From: Ipomoea triloba
Taxonomy: Eukaryota > Streptophyta > Magnoliopsida > Solanales > Convolvulaceae
Length of the DNA: 64,000 nucleotides
NCBI RefSeq assembly: GCF_003576645.1
Contig: NC_044918.1
Location: 26,914,316-26,978,315 of the forward strand
Direction: 5' to 3'
In this document: positions 11,303-22,000 of the stretch, piece after piece
Layout of the letters: each line of letters opens with the position of its first letter
How positions within the stretch are numbered: position 1 is the stretch's first letter
Made by a program: the position numbers and the translations under genes
The notes under the pieces: model-generated
Database searches by the model: none
The model's input: only the letters and a program-made list of their open reading frames with translations
What the model was told of the DNA's origin: nothing

Positions 11303-11476
11303 TGATTTATTTGATGATGCTTTTCACTCAACCTTTCAGTAATACTAATGCCGCATTTTTATGGTCTTCTATATAGAAAAACACACAAACTTATATAAAA
11401 AAAATTAATATATTAATTAAACGATATACTTATGATTTCATCTTAAATTTCTATTCAAAAAGGCATTAAAAAAAAA

Positions 11477-12585
11477 GAGTCAATTCCTTTTTTGGTCCAA
11501 GACTTATAGTGGCAAAGACAATTTTAGTCCTCCATACAAAAATTAGACAATTTATAGACACACTTATGGTGACAAGGACAATTTTGGTCTTCCGTTTATT
11601 ATCTCGTTAGTTGACTGTTTAAATGAGGAGCATTTCTGTCAAATTAGCGAAATTCAAGCAATTCTGGACCAAGGCTTAACAGCTGGCGACCTCCTCACCT
11701 GCAACAATAGGCGGCGGCGGTGGTCTGTTTTTCCGACATGGTCTTCTCCTCCGACCGAGGCTTAGCAACCGGTGATCTCCTCACCCTCTCTTCTCTCTGT
11801 ACTTCTCTCTCTAGTATGGGTTGTGTCTCCTTCTAGCAGCCGGCGACCTCCTCACCTGCAACAATAGGCAACGGCAGTGGTCTGTTTTTCCGACATGGTC
11901 TTCTCCTTTGACCGAGGCTTAGTAGTCGACGACCTCCTCACCCTCTCTTCTCTCTAGTGTGAGTTGTTTCTCCTTATAGCAGCCGACGACCTCCTCACCT
12001 GCAATAATAGGCGACGACGGTGGTATGTTTTTCCGACGTGGTATTCTCCTCCCACCGAGGCTTAGCAGCTGACGACCTCCTCATCCTCTCTTCTCTGGTT
12101 TCGGTGACGCAAGGCGACAACGACGGGGCTGGAATCTCCAGGTTCAGCAGATCGACGGTAGCAACGGCATGGACTCCTCGACGGCAAACAGTGGCAGCGT
12201 CTCCCTCTTCAATTTCTGGTTGTTCTTCTTCTCGGCGAAGGCTTCGGCAAAAAGAGGATGAAAGCAGATTCAAGATGGATTAAAAGATGTATTAGAATGA
12301 CTAATAAGGTATTTATCTGTTTAATTAGGGTGAAGATTGAATGTATTATAGGTTAATGAAGATTAATTAAGGAAAAATGGATTAATGTATTTCTATGGAT
12401 TAATGATATCGTGAAATGACACAATTGTCCCCTCTCAAACGGCCATTTAACGGGAAATACAAACGGGAGACTAAAATTGTCTCTATCACAATAACTATGT
12501 CCATAAATTATCTTATTTTTTTTTATGAATAACTAAAATTGTCTTTGCCACTATAAATCTAGAAAAAAAAAAAAGGAATTGACTC
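11477..12585. mobile_element. 1.1 kb TIR element, non-autonomous
   Basis: Inverted ends of about 50 bp: left GAGTCAATTCCTTTTTT then TTATAGTGGCAAAGACAATT; the right end is its reverse complement with a short A-tract difference. Flanks are A-rich, so the target duplication cannot be read. Internally it carries three GC-rich direct repeats (11681-12100). The overlapping ORFs at 11995-12283 have no recognisable domain and lie in the repeats. The superfamily is uncertain (Mutator-like possible). Confidence 0.7.
11681..12100 (+). repeat. Three tandem copies of a 122-155 bp GC-rich unit
   Basis: Units start near 11681, 11836 and 11976, each with AGC(C/T)GGCGACCTCCTCACC-like sequence, CTGTTTTTCCGACATGG and CACCCTCTCTTCTC. 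They diverge by several percent and progressively shorten. Confidence 0.85.
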
Positions 12586-12939
12586 AAAAAAATTATGGGG
12601 CAAAGAGGGGACAAAGGCGTGGCGTGGCGTGGCATAAAGCTAGAAATAACAAAAAGATTATCCGACAGTCTCAATTTTGTCTTTGGCGTAAACTGAAGTA
12701 CGCAAGAAATTCTCAACGTTGTTGATGTAGTAAAACACAGTCCACACACACCGTTCGGTGGACGGACACCGTACACAAGCGCGCCTACGCGGCGGTTCCG
12801 AAAACCTCAAAAAATTTCCTTTCTTCAACCTCCATTCCATCTGCTTTTAATTCTCGACTAGTAGTTGTTTTTATGTATTTATTTTCCATTACAAGTTACC
12901 CTCCTTCCCAAAGTTTTTCCTTTGGGCGGGAAGTCCAAA
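12586..12939 (+). promoter_or_regulatory. Upstream region of the CH-domain gene
   Basis: No ORF of interest. It contains GTGGC triplication near 12618-12634 and a GC-richer stretch 12740-12800, then pyrimidine-rich sequence just before the ATG. It lies between a transposon end and exon 1, so promoter and 5' UTR must be here. I see no clear TATA box. Confidence 0.45.
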
Positions 12940-15900
12940 ATGGGCCGCCTCGAGCTGAGTGGCGGCGGCGCTTCTCAATCCAGCTTCCGCGAGCTCGACG
13001 ATGTCTTCTTGCAGGTCTAATATTATTCCTCACCTATCATTCTCTATATATATTTCTTTGCAACAAACTCTGAACTGAAAGATAGATTCTTCGCTACTAT
13101 TTCGAAGATGTTTATTTTCGTTTTTTTTTTCTCTGTGGATTTTAAATCAGACTCAAACAAGAATATGGCTTGGGGAAGTTCTAAACATGAGATTGGATGA
13201 GCAAATACCCATTTCTGATTTGCTTGCAGATGGTGACCTTCTGTAAGTTCTTGGTTGGTAACATTTATTATTTTCACCCCTTTTGATGCCCAGAAAAATT
13301 TGAAGATGAGGAAAAGGAAATAATCTATTCATAAGAAAACCATTTAGACTGCAATTGATCTGATTCCCCACTAATGTCCTAGGAGTGCTACAAGTTGTCC
13401 TAATAAGTAAAAGCATTAGTGCTTACAATTTTGTTAACTCAACATTATGATAGGTTTCTCAATTTTTTTTTCACTTTCTATATATTGCCATTATATTGAC
13501 CAGGTGAGCAAGGCTATCACATTATTCAAATCATTAAAGCTAGCATAACATATAATTAACTTGTTTAAAAATATGTTTGAAAACATTAATGGTTTGAATA
13601 ACCTCAATAAGATTTTGCTGCTGCACTAAAATTTTCTAAGCTGGAATTTATGCCCCTTCCAAGTGGTATGTGAGTCGCACTAGAAAAGATTGTGTAGTGT
13701 TTTGACTGGATTGGCTTTACATGTTCTGCAGACAATTTTGCAACTACGTCAACAATATTTTTGTCTGACTTTTGTAGGTGTGAAGTTTCTAAAGTAATTT
13801 GGAATATGCTGACAGCAAAATATGCAGAGCTTAGACACCTGAAATACAAACCAATAGGTTCTAGGAAGAGAAGTGGGAGATATATGCCATATTCTAATGT
13901 TGACTCATTCCTAGCGGTAAAGCTTCTTGTTTCTCCATACTATCTTTTCCATATATAGCTTTGTAAACCATCTTATTCATGTACACTGGTAAGACAATTA
14001 ACCTTGACTGATTTATTAGTGAGTTGTGTGTGTAGAGAAGAGAAGGAAGCAGGGTGTTTGCACGTAACTTCTTTAGTTAGTTATTGATGGAGTTTATTAC
14101 CGAAATGGTCCCTCGACTATTGCGAAATTACCAATTTGGTCCTCGACAATTTTTCGTGCCCAATTAAGTCCCTCGACTTTGAAAATTTTAACCAATTTGG
14201 TCCTTTGTTTATTTTGCCGTTAAAATCGGGACCAAATTGGTAATTTTGCTATACTCAAAGGACCAAATTGGTAATTTTGCTATAGTCAAGGGACCATTTC
14301 AGTGAAAAATTAACTACCAATTTGGTCCCTTGACTATAGAAAAATTACCAATTTGGTCTCTTGACTATAGCAAAATTACCAATTTGGTCCCAATTTTAAC
14401 GACAAAATAAACGGAGGACCAAATTGGTTAAAATTTTTAAAGTCGAGGGACTTAATTGGGTACGAAAAATTATCGAGGACCAAATTGGTAATTTCGCAAT
14501 AGTCGAGGGACCATTTTAGTAATAAACTCTTATTGATGGTACTTATTCTGTAGTATTCCAAGTGTAAGCAGTAGTTGGGCTTGGTTGTTTGTAGTGCTAT
14601 TTGCTATTCTGACAGAATAAGTTACAGTGATCCCTGAAGGTCAATATTTTCCCTGTGTTGTAGATCTGCAAAATTTTGGGGTTGGATGGTATTGATCTCT
14701 TCTCACCATCAGATGTTGTGGAAAAAAGAAATACTCGGAAAGTATGCATCTGCGTGAGGGCAGTCTCGAAGAAAGTCAGGTCAAAACAATTGAATGTAAG
14801 AAAGTGTTGACATATATAATTCTCTCTTCATTTAAAAAAAAAAAAAAGTTGGAATAAGTTTTCTTTGATGGTATGTCATTATGCAATGGTATTCTGAAAT
14901 CTGTTTCATTACAAAGCAGTTGATGTAAGCTCATTTACCTTTATAGGTTCCCAACTTTGATATGGTAACATGTGCAGTAGCAATGCCAAAAGATATGGTT
15001 GGTGGAATCAAAAGAAGCTTGGAGACATCAAAGAGTAGCATTTCAAGTTCCTCCAGTTATAACTCCTCATACAATTATCAAAGATCGATAGTTAGGCAGG
15101 TAGACATATTGTCTTACATGAGTTCGTTTACTCTTCTGCAATATGTGCTGATATCTTTTGAGTCGTAAATGCTTTCATACTTTCAGATTTGCATTTGCTA
15201 ATAATAATACATAATGTTATAATGTGCTGTAGAGAAATTTAATTGAAGCCTGTGATAGAAACTATGATTCCTGTTCTGAAGGCTCCGATGAGGCAGAAAG
15301 CAAGTATATGGGTGGGGGGGAAGAAACCGAAGAATCCTATTGCTCATCCACAAACAAGTTTAATGATTCTGCGGCTGTGAATTCAGATTGTGAGAGTTTA
15401 CCTGTTGCACATTCAGGTACAGGCTGCGGCACTGAGGATGGTGGTTATGACAATGACGCAGAAGGAAATTATTATATTTCTGATTACCTAGCCTTCTCTG
15501 ATTCAATTATTGGTGGACATGAAGGAAATAATACTCCTGTGTTGCGAGATGGAGAAGATAATATGTTAAACTTTTTTAGTACTGGTATTGATTCTTTTCG
15601 GGGAAGATCCGGTCCTCAGGCTTTACATGAGAAAAAAAATTCTGATGATATTGAGGACGACTTGGAAGTATCATCCACAGCTAGCGTGAGCTCTATATTA
15701 GACCGGGCCCTTAATTTGGAATTTGATGAGCACTTGGATGTAGTTGGGTCTTTATTGGTGGTGGAGAAGGGTGAAGAAGACTGCCTCATCATCAGTAATT
15801 GTAATTCACAGGATCATCAGATAGCAGGTACCCGAGAAGGGCTTTGTAGCCAAGGTGCAAACTTGGAGAACTCCAGCGGCATAGACCAGAGTTCTGTTGT

Positions 15901-16587
15901 ACCTGCTGCTATAAGTTCTTTTGACATTAATCAAGTCGTCTTGGCTATGGAAGACGACGACGACAACGACAAGTGTTCCAGCTCCGCTCTAAAAGGCTCA
16001 AATGATGCAAACATCCTTCAGTCCCCTGAGATTCCTAATCAGGTACGTAGGTCATTTATTCCAGCCTTAGCGCTTCAATTAAACATGACTCTAAACCAAT
16101 ATTGTTTCCTTTTCAAAGTGTGACATGAAGGATATGGACAAAAATCTTCTGGCAGAAAATGGTTCCACTGGGAAAGATGGTACATTTGCTGGACTCTCCA
16201 AGGACAAGGTTTGCCAAATTAAAGGCCATTGCTATATATAAACAGTTGCAAGCCAAGCGGGGGGTTATGTTTCAACTAAACCATGCAGAAAATCTCTACT
16301 CTGATCTAATCCATTCTTTAATTTGCTTTGTTCGTTCATCTTCTGGTATGCAGTGTGACACAATTCCAAAGGATATGGATGGAAATCTTCTGGCACAAAA
16401 TGCTTCCAACACGAAAGATGGTACAATAATTCCTGGACTCTCCCCCAAGGACAAGGTTTGCCAAAAGCCATTGCTGCTAAAAACAGTAAAAACCGTTGCA
16501 AGTGGCACTGCTATCTTCGGCCTGTTATTTCTGCTGCTTCATCTTAGGTGCGTGCAGTGCTTCTAATATAATATACCCAGTCAGTCT

Positions 16588-16619
<32 letters not shown>

Positions 16620-16808
16620 TATTGTTATCTTTACTTTACAATCATTGTAATTTGTGGAAATCGCAATGACAGAAGAGAGCGAGGAAAAAGCGGTGATGCA
16701 AACAGGAAACTGGTTCAGAGCAAGAAGTTTATCCCTAATAAGGAGGGACAATCTGGAGCTACAGCTAGGATTTATCCTGCAGAAAAGCTAAAGTTCAAGA
16801 ATTATTAG
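12940..16808 (+). CDS. Calponin-homology domain protein with C-terminal anchor
   Basis: Nine exons inferred from frame and GT/AG borders: 12940-13014, 13151-13242, 13778-13916, 14664-14795, 14947-15099, 15233-16042, 16119-16208, 16354-16547, 16673-16808; 606 residues. All joins keep frame. Residues about 22-146 look like a plant CH domain: FRELDDVFLQTQTRIWLGEV, LADGDLLCEVSKVIWNML, then YSNVDSFLAICKILGLDGID and LFSPSDVVEKRN. CH domains usually bind actin or related partners. Residues 198-467 are acidic and serine-rich. A hydrophobic segment (TAIFGLLFLLLHL, about 549-561) followed by RRERGK looks like a tail anchor. The start has ATGGG context, and the conserved region begins soon after it. The host gene appears intact, and function beyond the fold is not known to me. 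Exon 7 (16119-16208) is a duplicate of the start of exon 8 and is skippable in frame. Confidence 0.85.
14090..14529. mobile_element. 440 bp hairpin MITE in intron 3 (Mutator-like)
   Basis: Terminal inverted repeat GAGTTTATTAC...GTAATAAACTC with a 9 bp target duplication TTATTGATG (14081-14089 and 14530-14538), the size typical of Mutator-like elements. Nearly the whole element is self-complementary, built on repeated ACCAAATTGGT and GGTCCCTYGACTAT words, so the intron RNA could form a long hairpin. Confidence 0.9.
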
Positions 16809-17874
16809 TACTGTATTCTTTTTACTAGTTACTAATTACTAGGCTAGCTAGGATAGTTTCGTCCAAAATCTTATAACAATGCTCCAACTCCTCATTGTAT
16901 AACATGTCTTATTTACTTGGTTAAATAACTTTTTCCTGATGAGCAGCCTTTTTATTTTTTTAAATAAATATTTTCTTTTGCTTTTAATAATATTTTTAAT
17001 TAGTATAAAAATATCAATTTTGCCTTTTGTATTGGGAAACACTATATACTATTTTGATGGTATCAGTATTGTCAGCAATTGTATGCACAACTTTTAGTTT
17101 TAGTTTAATCGAGCATGCACATTTTTTCTATTAGGTTCAATTTTTATTTTTTTTTTAAAAAATTGAACATATTATTTGTTAGACTTTTGGCGAACTAGAA
17201 CAAGCTTGGACACAAAACTTTTAGAATGAATATGTTGTGAAAAATGATTCAGGATTTGAAAGGCTACATTTTTCTTATGGAATTATTTGAAAATATTTGC
17301 TATGATGTTTTGGATAAAATTTTCTTGTATGAAATATGAGCAAACTAAATTTTATATTTATAGTGTAGTAGCCGAATATGTATGTAGAATAATAAATAAA
17401 TAAATAAATATATTTTCTTTGTCAGTATTACTAACTCTTAAAGCATCTCCACTAAGGCTTGAACTCACTCCCATCCATGTTGGAATGTAAATCGGGTGCT
17501 ACTAGACCACAAGGTCTTTGGCAAAAGAAATAAATATATATTTATTTGTTAAGTTGAAACGGTGGTGTGTGTGTATATATATATGTTTTAAAAAAATTGC
17601 TAATTGCTAAGTATTACCGTATATTTTTATAAAAAAAAATTTTTGTTTAAATTTGTTATTTGTATACAATTTTTGTTGAGTTAAATTGATTTATAAACTT
17701 TATATGTATTATTGTATATGTATTTGTGATATTTGAAATGAGATTATTTTTACCATTGATTGATATTTGTGGCATATTTGGATGTATGTATATATTATTA
17801 GTACTTGTTGTAATTTGGAGGTGCATATGTACATAGTATATATGTTCTTTTTGAAAACAAAGTAACCAAATTGA
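16809..17874. other. AT-rich intergenic, no gene seen
   Basis: Downstream of the CH gene. It includes an (AAAT)n patch near 17390-17410, a TG/TA patch near 17562-17584 and several A/T tracts. It must hold the CH gene's 3' UTR and polyadenylation signals. No conserved ORF. Confidence 0.6.
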
Positions 17875-18211
17875 TTAATGCAAGAGAGCAGAAATAGAGT
17901 AAGGAAGGACAGAGTACCAGTACAAAGTATTAATCTGCGAGAAGGCCGTAGTTGCAAGAGTATGAGCTATGAGATTAGCCGACCTAGGAACCAGACATAC
18001 ATCACACTTAGTGAACTGGGCGATAGATGTCTTCCAAGCCTCCAGGGCGTAACCTGCATGCGAGTAAACATCGAGAGGAGAAGAAAGATAAGCTCGGAGT
18101 TGTGAGCAATCCATGAACATAGCAACAGACAGCAACCCCCTGCTCGTAAGCCACGTCAGAGCCTCCCTGCACGCCTCCGCCTCGGCCATTAATGGTGAGA
18201 AACAATCTAGC
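17875..18211 (-). pseudogene. LINE RNase H C-terminal fragment
   Basis: Minus-strand reading gives SPLMAEAEACREALTWL, MFMDCSQLRAYL and VPRSANLIAHTLA, the second half of the RNase H-like (RVT_3) domain found at the end of plant LINE ORF2 proteins. The N-terminal half is at 29821-30113. The Tat element separates the two. Confidence 0.85.
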
Positions 18212-18979
18212 TGTAGACACAGAAAATTTGAACTCAAAAATGGACCGATTAAATTATTATTGGGCCTAATGTTGAGATTGATTATTGGATCAATTTAATT
18301 AATTGGGTCATGATGATTAAATTGATTTAATTAGCCCAATTAAAATTGATGTTGGGTCATTGAATTAATTGATTAATGGGCCAAGCCCGATTCATATTTG
18401 AATTTAATAATAATTATAATTATAATTTAAATATAATTTTATTATATTTGAATTTAATAATTATAATTAATTTGAATTTGAATTAGATGATAGAGTTTTG
18501 AACCTGGACTTGATTATGGCAATGTTCATTCCCTTTATTAATTAATTAATTATTTAATTAATTAATTAGGGAGTTTGTTGAGGGAAGTTGGTTGCACACT
18601 CCACTATAAATAGAGCCCCTCATTTCACATTTAAAAGACACCCTTGAAGATTGAAGACTTGAGAGCTTTTGAAGGCATTGAAGGCATTCTGAAGCAGTTG
18701 AAGACTTGAAGTATTTTGACGGTTCTTGTTGAAGATTACGCCCTTGAATCCCGGAAGGCTACGCCATTTGAATCCCGGAAGCTACGCCGTTTGAATCCCG
18801 GAAGCTACGCCAATTGAATCCCGGAGGCTACGCCACTTGAAACCCGGAGGCACTTCAGTAGAACACGTCAGTGAAGAATCAGAGGACTATACAGAGATTT
18901 TGTACCCGCACCTTCAATTACACACACACTGTAACCCGATATTGTGAATATATACAATTTCGAATTTTTTGTGTTTACA
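18212..18979 (+). mobile_element. 5' LTR of Tat-lineage element, 768 bp
   Basis: Limits TGTAGACACAG to GTGTTTACA, with short inverted ends TGTAGACAC/GTGTTTACA. TATA box TATAAATA at 18605-18612. The transcribed part carries five 25 bp repeats (TTGAATCCCGGAAGCTACGC type) at about 18740-18850. Against the 3' LTR I count three substitutions, one single-base indel and one repeat unit. Confidence 0.95.
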
Positions 18980-18983
18980 GATT

Positions 18984-19002
18984 TTGGCACGCCCAGTGGG
19001 AC
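18984..19002 (+). promoter_or_regulatory. Primer binding site of the Tat element
   Basis: TTGGCACGCCCAGTGGGAC directly follows the 5' LTR, in the position and style of plant gypsy primer sites. I do not assign the tRNA. Confidence 0.75.
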
Positions 19003-19049
19003 AACTCTGCCTCTCATCTCTTCACTTCCAAGCTATACAAAGAATCCAA

Positions 19050-22000
19050 ATGGCATCAAGAAAGACTTACGCTCAAGCTACCGGCTCTAAGGCATCTTCT
19101 GTGGCCGGCTCCGACAGGCGCGAGGTGCAAGGTGCACTGACTCGGAGTCGAGTGAGGGACCTAGGGGTGGAGTTGACCGAGACCCGAAACATTGCTCGCA
19201 ACGTCGTCCGAAGGCTTGGAGGCGTCTCCATCGGCTCAAAGAAAGCTACATATGATAGGGGTTCATCCTCAACAACAGAGACCGTTGGTGGCAAGAGTCC
19301 TATTCCCTCAAATGAAGCTACTCGAAGCGAAAGTCCTCCCCCTACTCCCTCAAGTACAACTACCAGTAGCAAGGGCCCTGTGAGTCCTACTCCATCAGGC
19401 GAGCGCCTTAGCAGCGGAAGCTCATCTCCCATATCTCATCCATCGCCGATGTGGAAACCAGCCTCGGAGTGGACCCACGTCTACACAGTCATGCCCGCTA
19501 TGGCAACAAACGCAACTTCAGTGGAGGAACAACTAGCAAACATCACCAAAGCTCTGGAGGGAATAAGCGGGCTTCTTCACAGTCAAGAAAGGAGGCTTAA
19601 TGATCTGAGTGAAAAGGTTGAAAGCGGAAGGAACGGCGAAACAAGTCGAGCTTCCGAGAAACGACCTCAAACCCAAGAAGAGGCTATTGACGTCGAGTCG
19701 CCACGTCATCAAAGCAGGCACATGGAAGAGACTACCTCTCGCCCGCATCCCGCTGAAAGGAGTGTTCAAGTTTCTGGGGGCATGATACACGTCGACCAGC
19801 TGAATGACTATATCATGGGAGCAATCAAAGGGAGACTCGAGGGAGGACAACCTTCATACACTTACTCTAAGCCTTACACCCAAAGGATTGAAGAAATGAA
19901 GATGCCGCTGGGCTACCAACCTCCCAAGTTTCAACAGTTCGATGGAAAAGGCAACCCGAGACAGCACATCGCCCACTTTGTGGAAACTTGCAACGATGCT
20001 GGAACATATGGAGATTTCCTCGTCAAGCAGTTTGTTCGCTCTTTGAAGGGCACCGCCTTTGACTGGTACACTGACTTGGAGCATGGCTGCATCGACAGCT
20101 GGAGTGACATGGAGCGTGAGTTCTTAACTCGTTTCTATAGCACAAGAAGAACTGTTAGCTTCTTGGAGCTCACCACCGCTCGCCAATGGAAGGATGAACG
20201 CGCAGGCACTTACATTGAGAGGTGGAGGGAATTGTGCCTCAACTGCAAGGAAAAGGTATCACAAAGTTCAGCAATTGAGATGTGTATCCAAGGCATGCAC
20301 TTCGAGCTATCATACATCCTGCAAGGTATCAAGCCCAGGACATTTGAGGAATTATCCAGCCGTGCTCACGACATGGAGTTGAGCATTGAGAACAACGGAG
20401 GGCTTAATATGTCGAGTATGCCTAGCTCCTCTAAAGCACCTGCAAGGCAAGAAGTCAAGAAAGGGGCCAAACCCTTCCCAAAGCAAGAAAAGAAGGAAGT
20501 TATGAACGTGAAAACATCACCAGTGCGGGTTTTCACCAAAGTGACTGAGAAGCCTAGGCCTAGGTCATTCTTTGGGCCATCAAGGGGAACTAGAATTATT
20601 GAAGAGATGCAGCAGAAACAGTATCCGTTCTTGGACTCTGACGTTTCGCCCATGTTTGATGAGTTATTAAAACTCAAGTTGATTGAATTGCCCGAGATGA
20701 AGCGCCCCGAAGAAGCTGCCAGGGTGGATGACCCCAAATATTGTAAGTATCATCGCCTCCTTGGACACCCGATCGAAAAATGCTTTGTTTTTAAAGATAA
20801 AGTAATGGCGCTGGCTCGCGATGGAAAGATTGAACTTACTGATGCGACTGCAAGCTCTAACCAAATCTCATGTGGGATGTTCGCACCATTACTCGAGGAG
20901 GATGGTGAGAATGATGGGGGCAAGCAATGCAAACGCCCGCTTCCCTTCATTGTGAAATATACTAGGGGGCAACACTCAAAGCCGCCGCAGGTTGATTCGG
21001 TTTACGAGAGGGATTGGGTACTCGTTACCCGCAGAAAGCAAAGGAATGATGTTGGGCCTGTTAGGCCATTGAAGAGAATGGCGAAGCGATGGATTAAGAA
21101 AAGACCAGCCAGAGACCTCGTTTCTGACGTGAAGAAGAAGGGGCATCCCAACAAGCCGCGAACACCGGTTACCCTGGCTCAATACATGCCAAAGGTGCTT
21201 CATCAACATGAGACAGATATTCTTGGGGCTGGCTTGAATACTAAGGAAAAATATGTTGAAGTTGAAGAATGTTCATTCCCTGTGGTCGAAGGAAGCGACG
21301 AGATTCAGGTCCACAAGGCTACGTCTTTCGCCACCGAGATAACTTTCAAAGATGAAGATCTATTACTGGGTGGAACCCCTCACAATCGCCCATTGTTCGT
21401 TGAAGGTTATGCTCGCGAACAAAAGATTAAAAGAATTTTGATTGATCAAGGATCGTCCGTGAATATTCTATCACTCCGAGCTGTGAAAGAACTTGGTATT
21501 TCAACTGATGAACTCTCGCAAAGTCGCTTGATGATTCAAGGATTTAATCAAGGCGGGAAAAGAGCCCTGGGTATTATTAGACTCGATCTTAGGATCGGAT
21601 CTTTGAGTTCAAGTACTTTGTGTTATGTGATAGATGCAAGAACATCCTACAATCTGTTGTTGGGTCGACCTTGGATACATGAAAATGGAGTAGTTCCTTC
21701 ATCATGGCACCAATGCTTAATGTTTGAGAAAGGCGGTGTGATAGAGAAGGTCGTCGCCGATGAAATCCCATTCACCGACGCAGAGTCGTACTTTGCAGAT
21801 GCGAAATTTTACTTAAAGAAACAAGTCGTTGAAGACGACGTTGATAAGAGTAGTAATGATACACCCCCCGATCCGAAATGGAAGGGCAAGCAATTCGTAG
21901 ACCAAAGTCATTGTGACCAGGAACTTGTTTTCCCATTGACAAGAATTGAACCATTAAAAGCTACACCGGTCAACTCGTTGGAAGATCAAGTGCGGGTGGG

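Noticed and set aside
16265..16508. Minus-strand ORFs across the CH gene's duplicated exon
   Set aside because: Shadows of plus-strand exons with proper splice sites.
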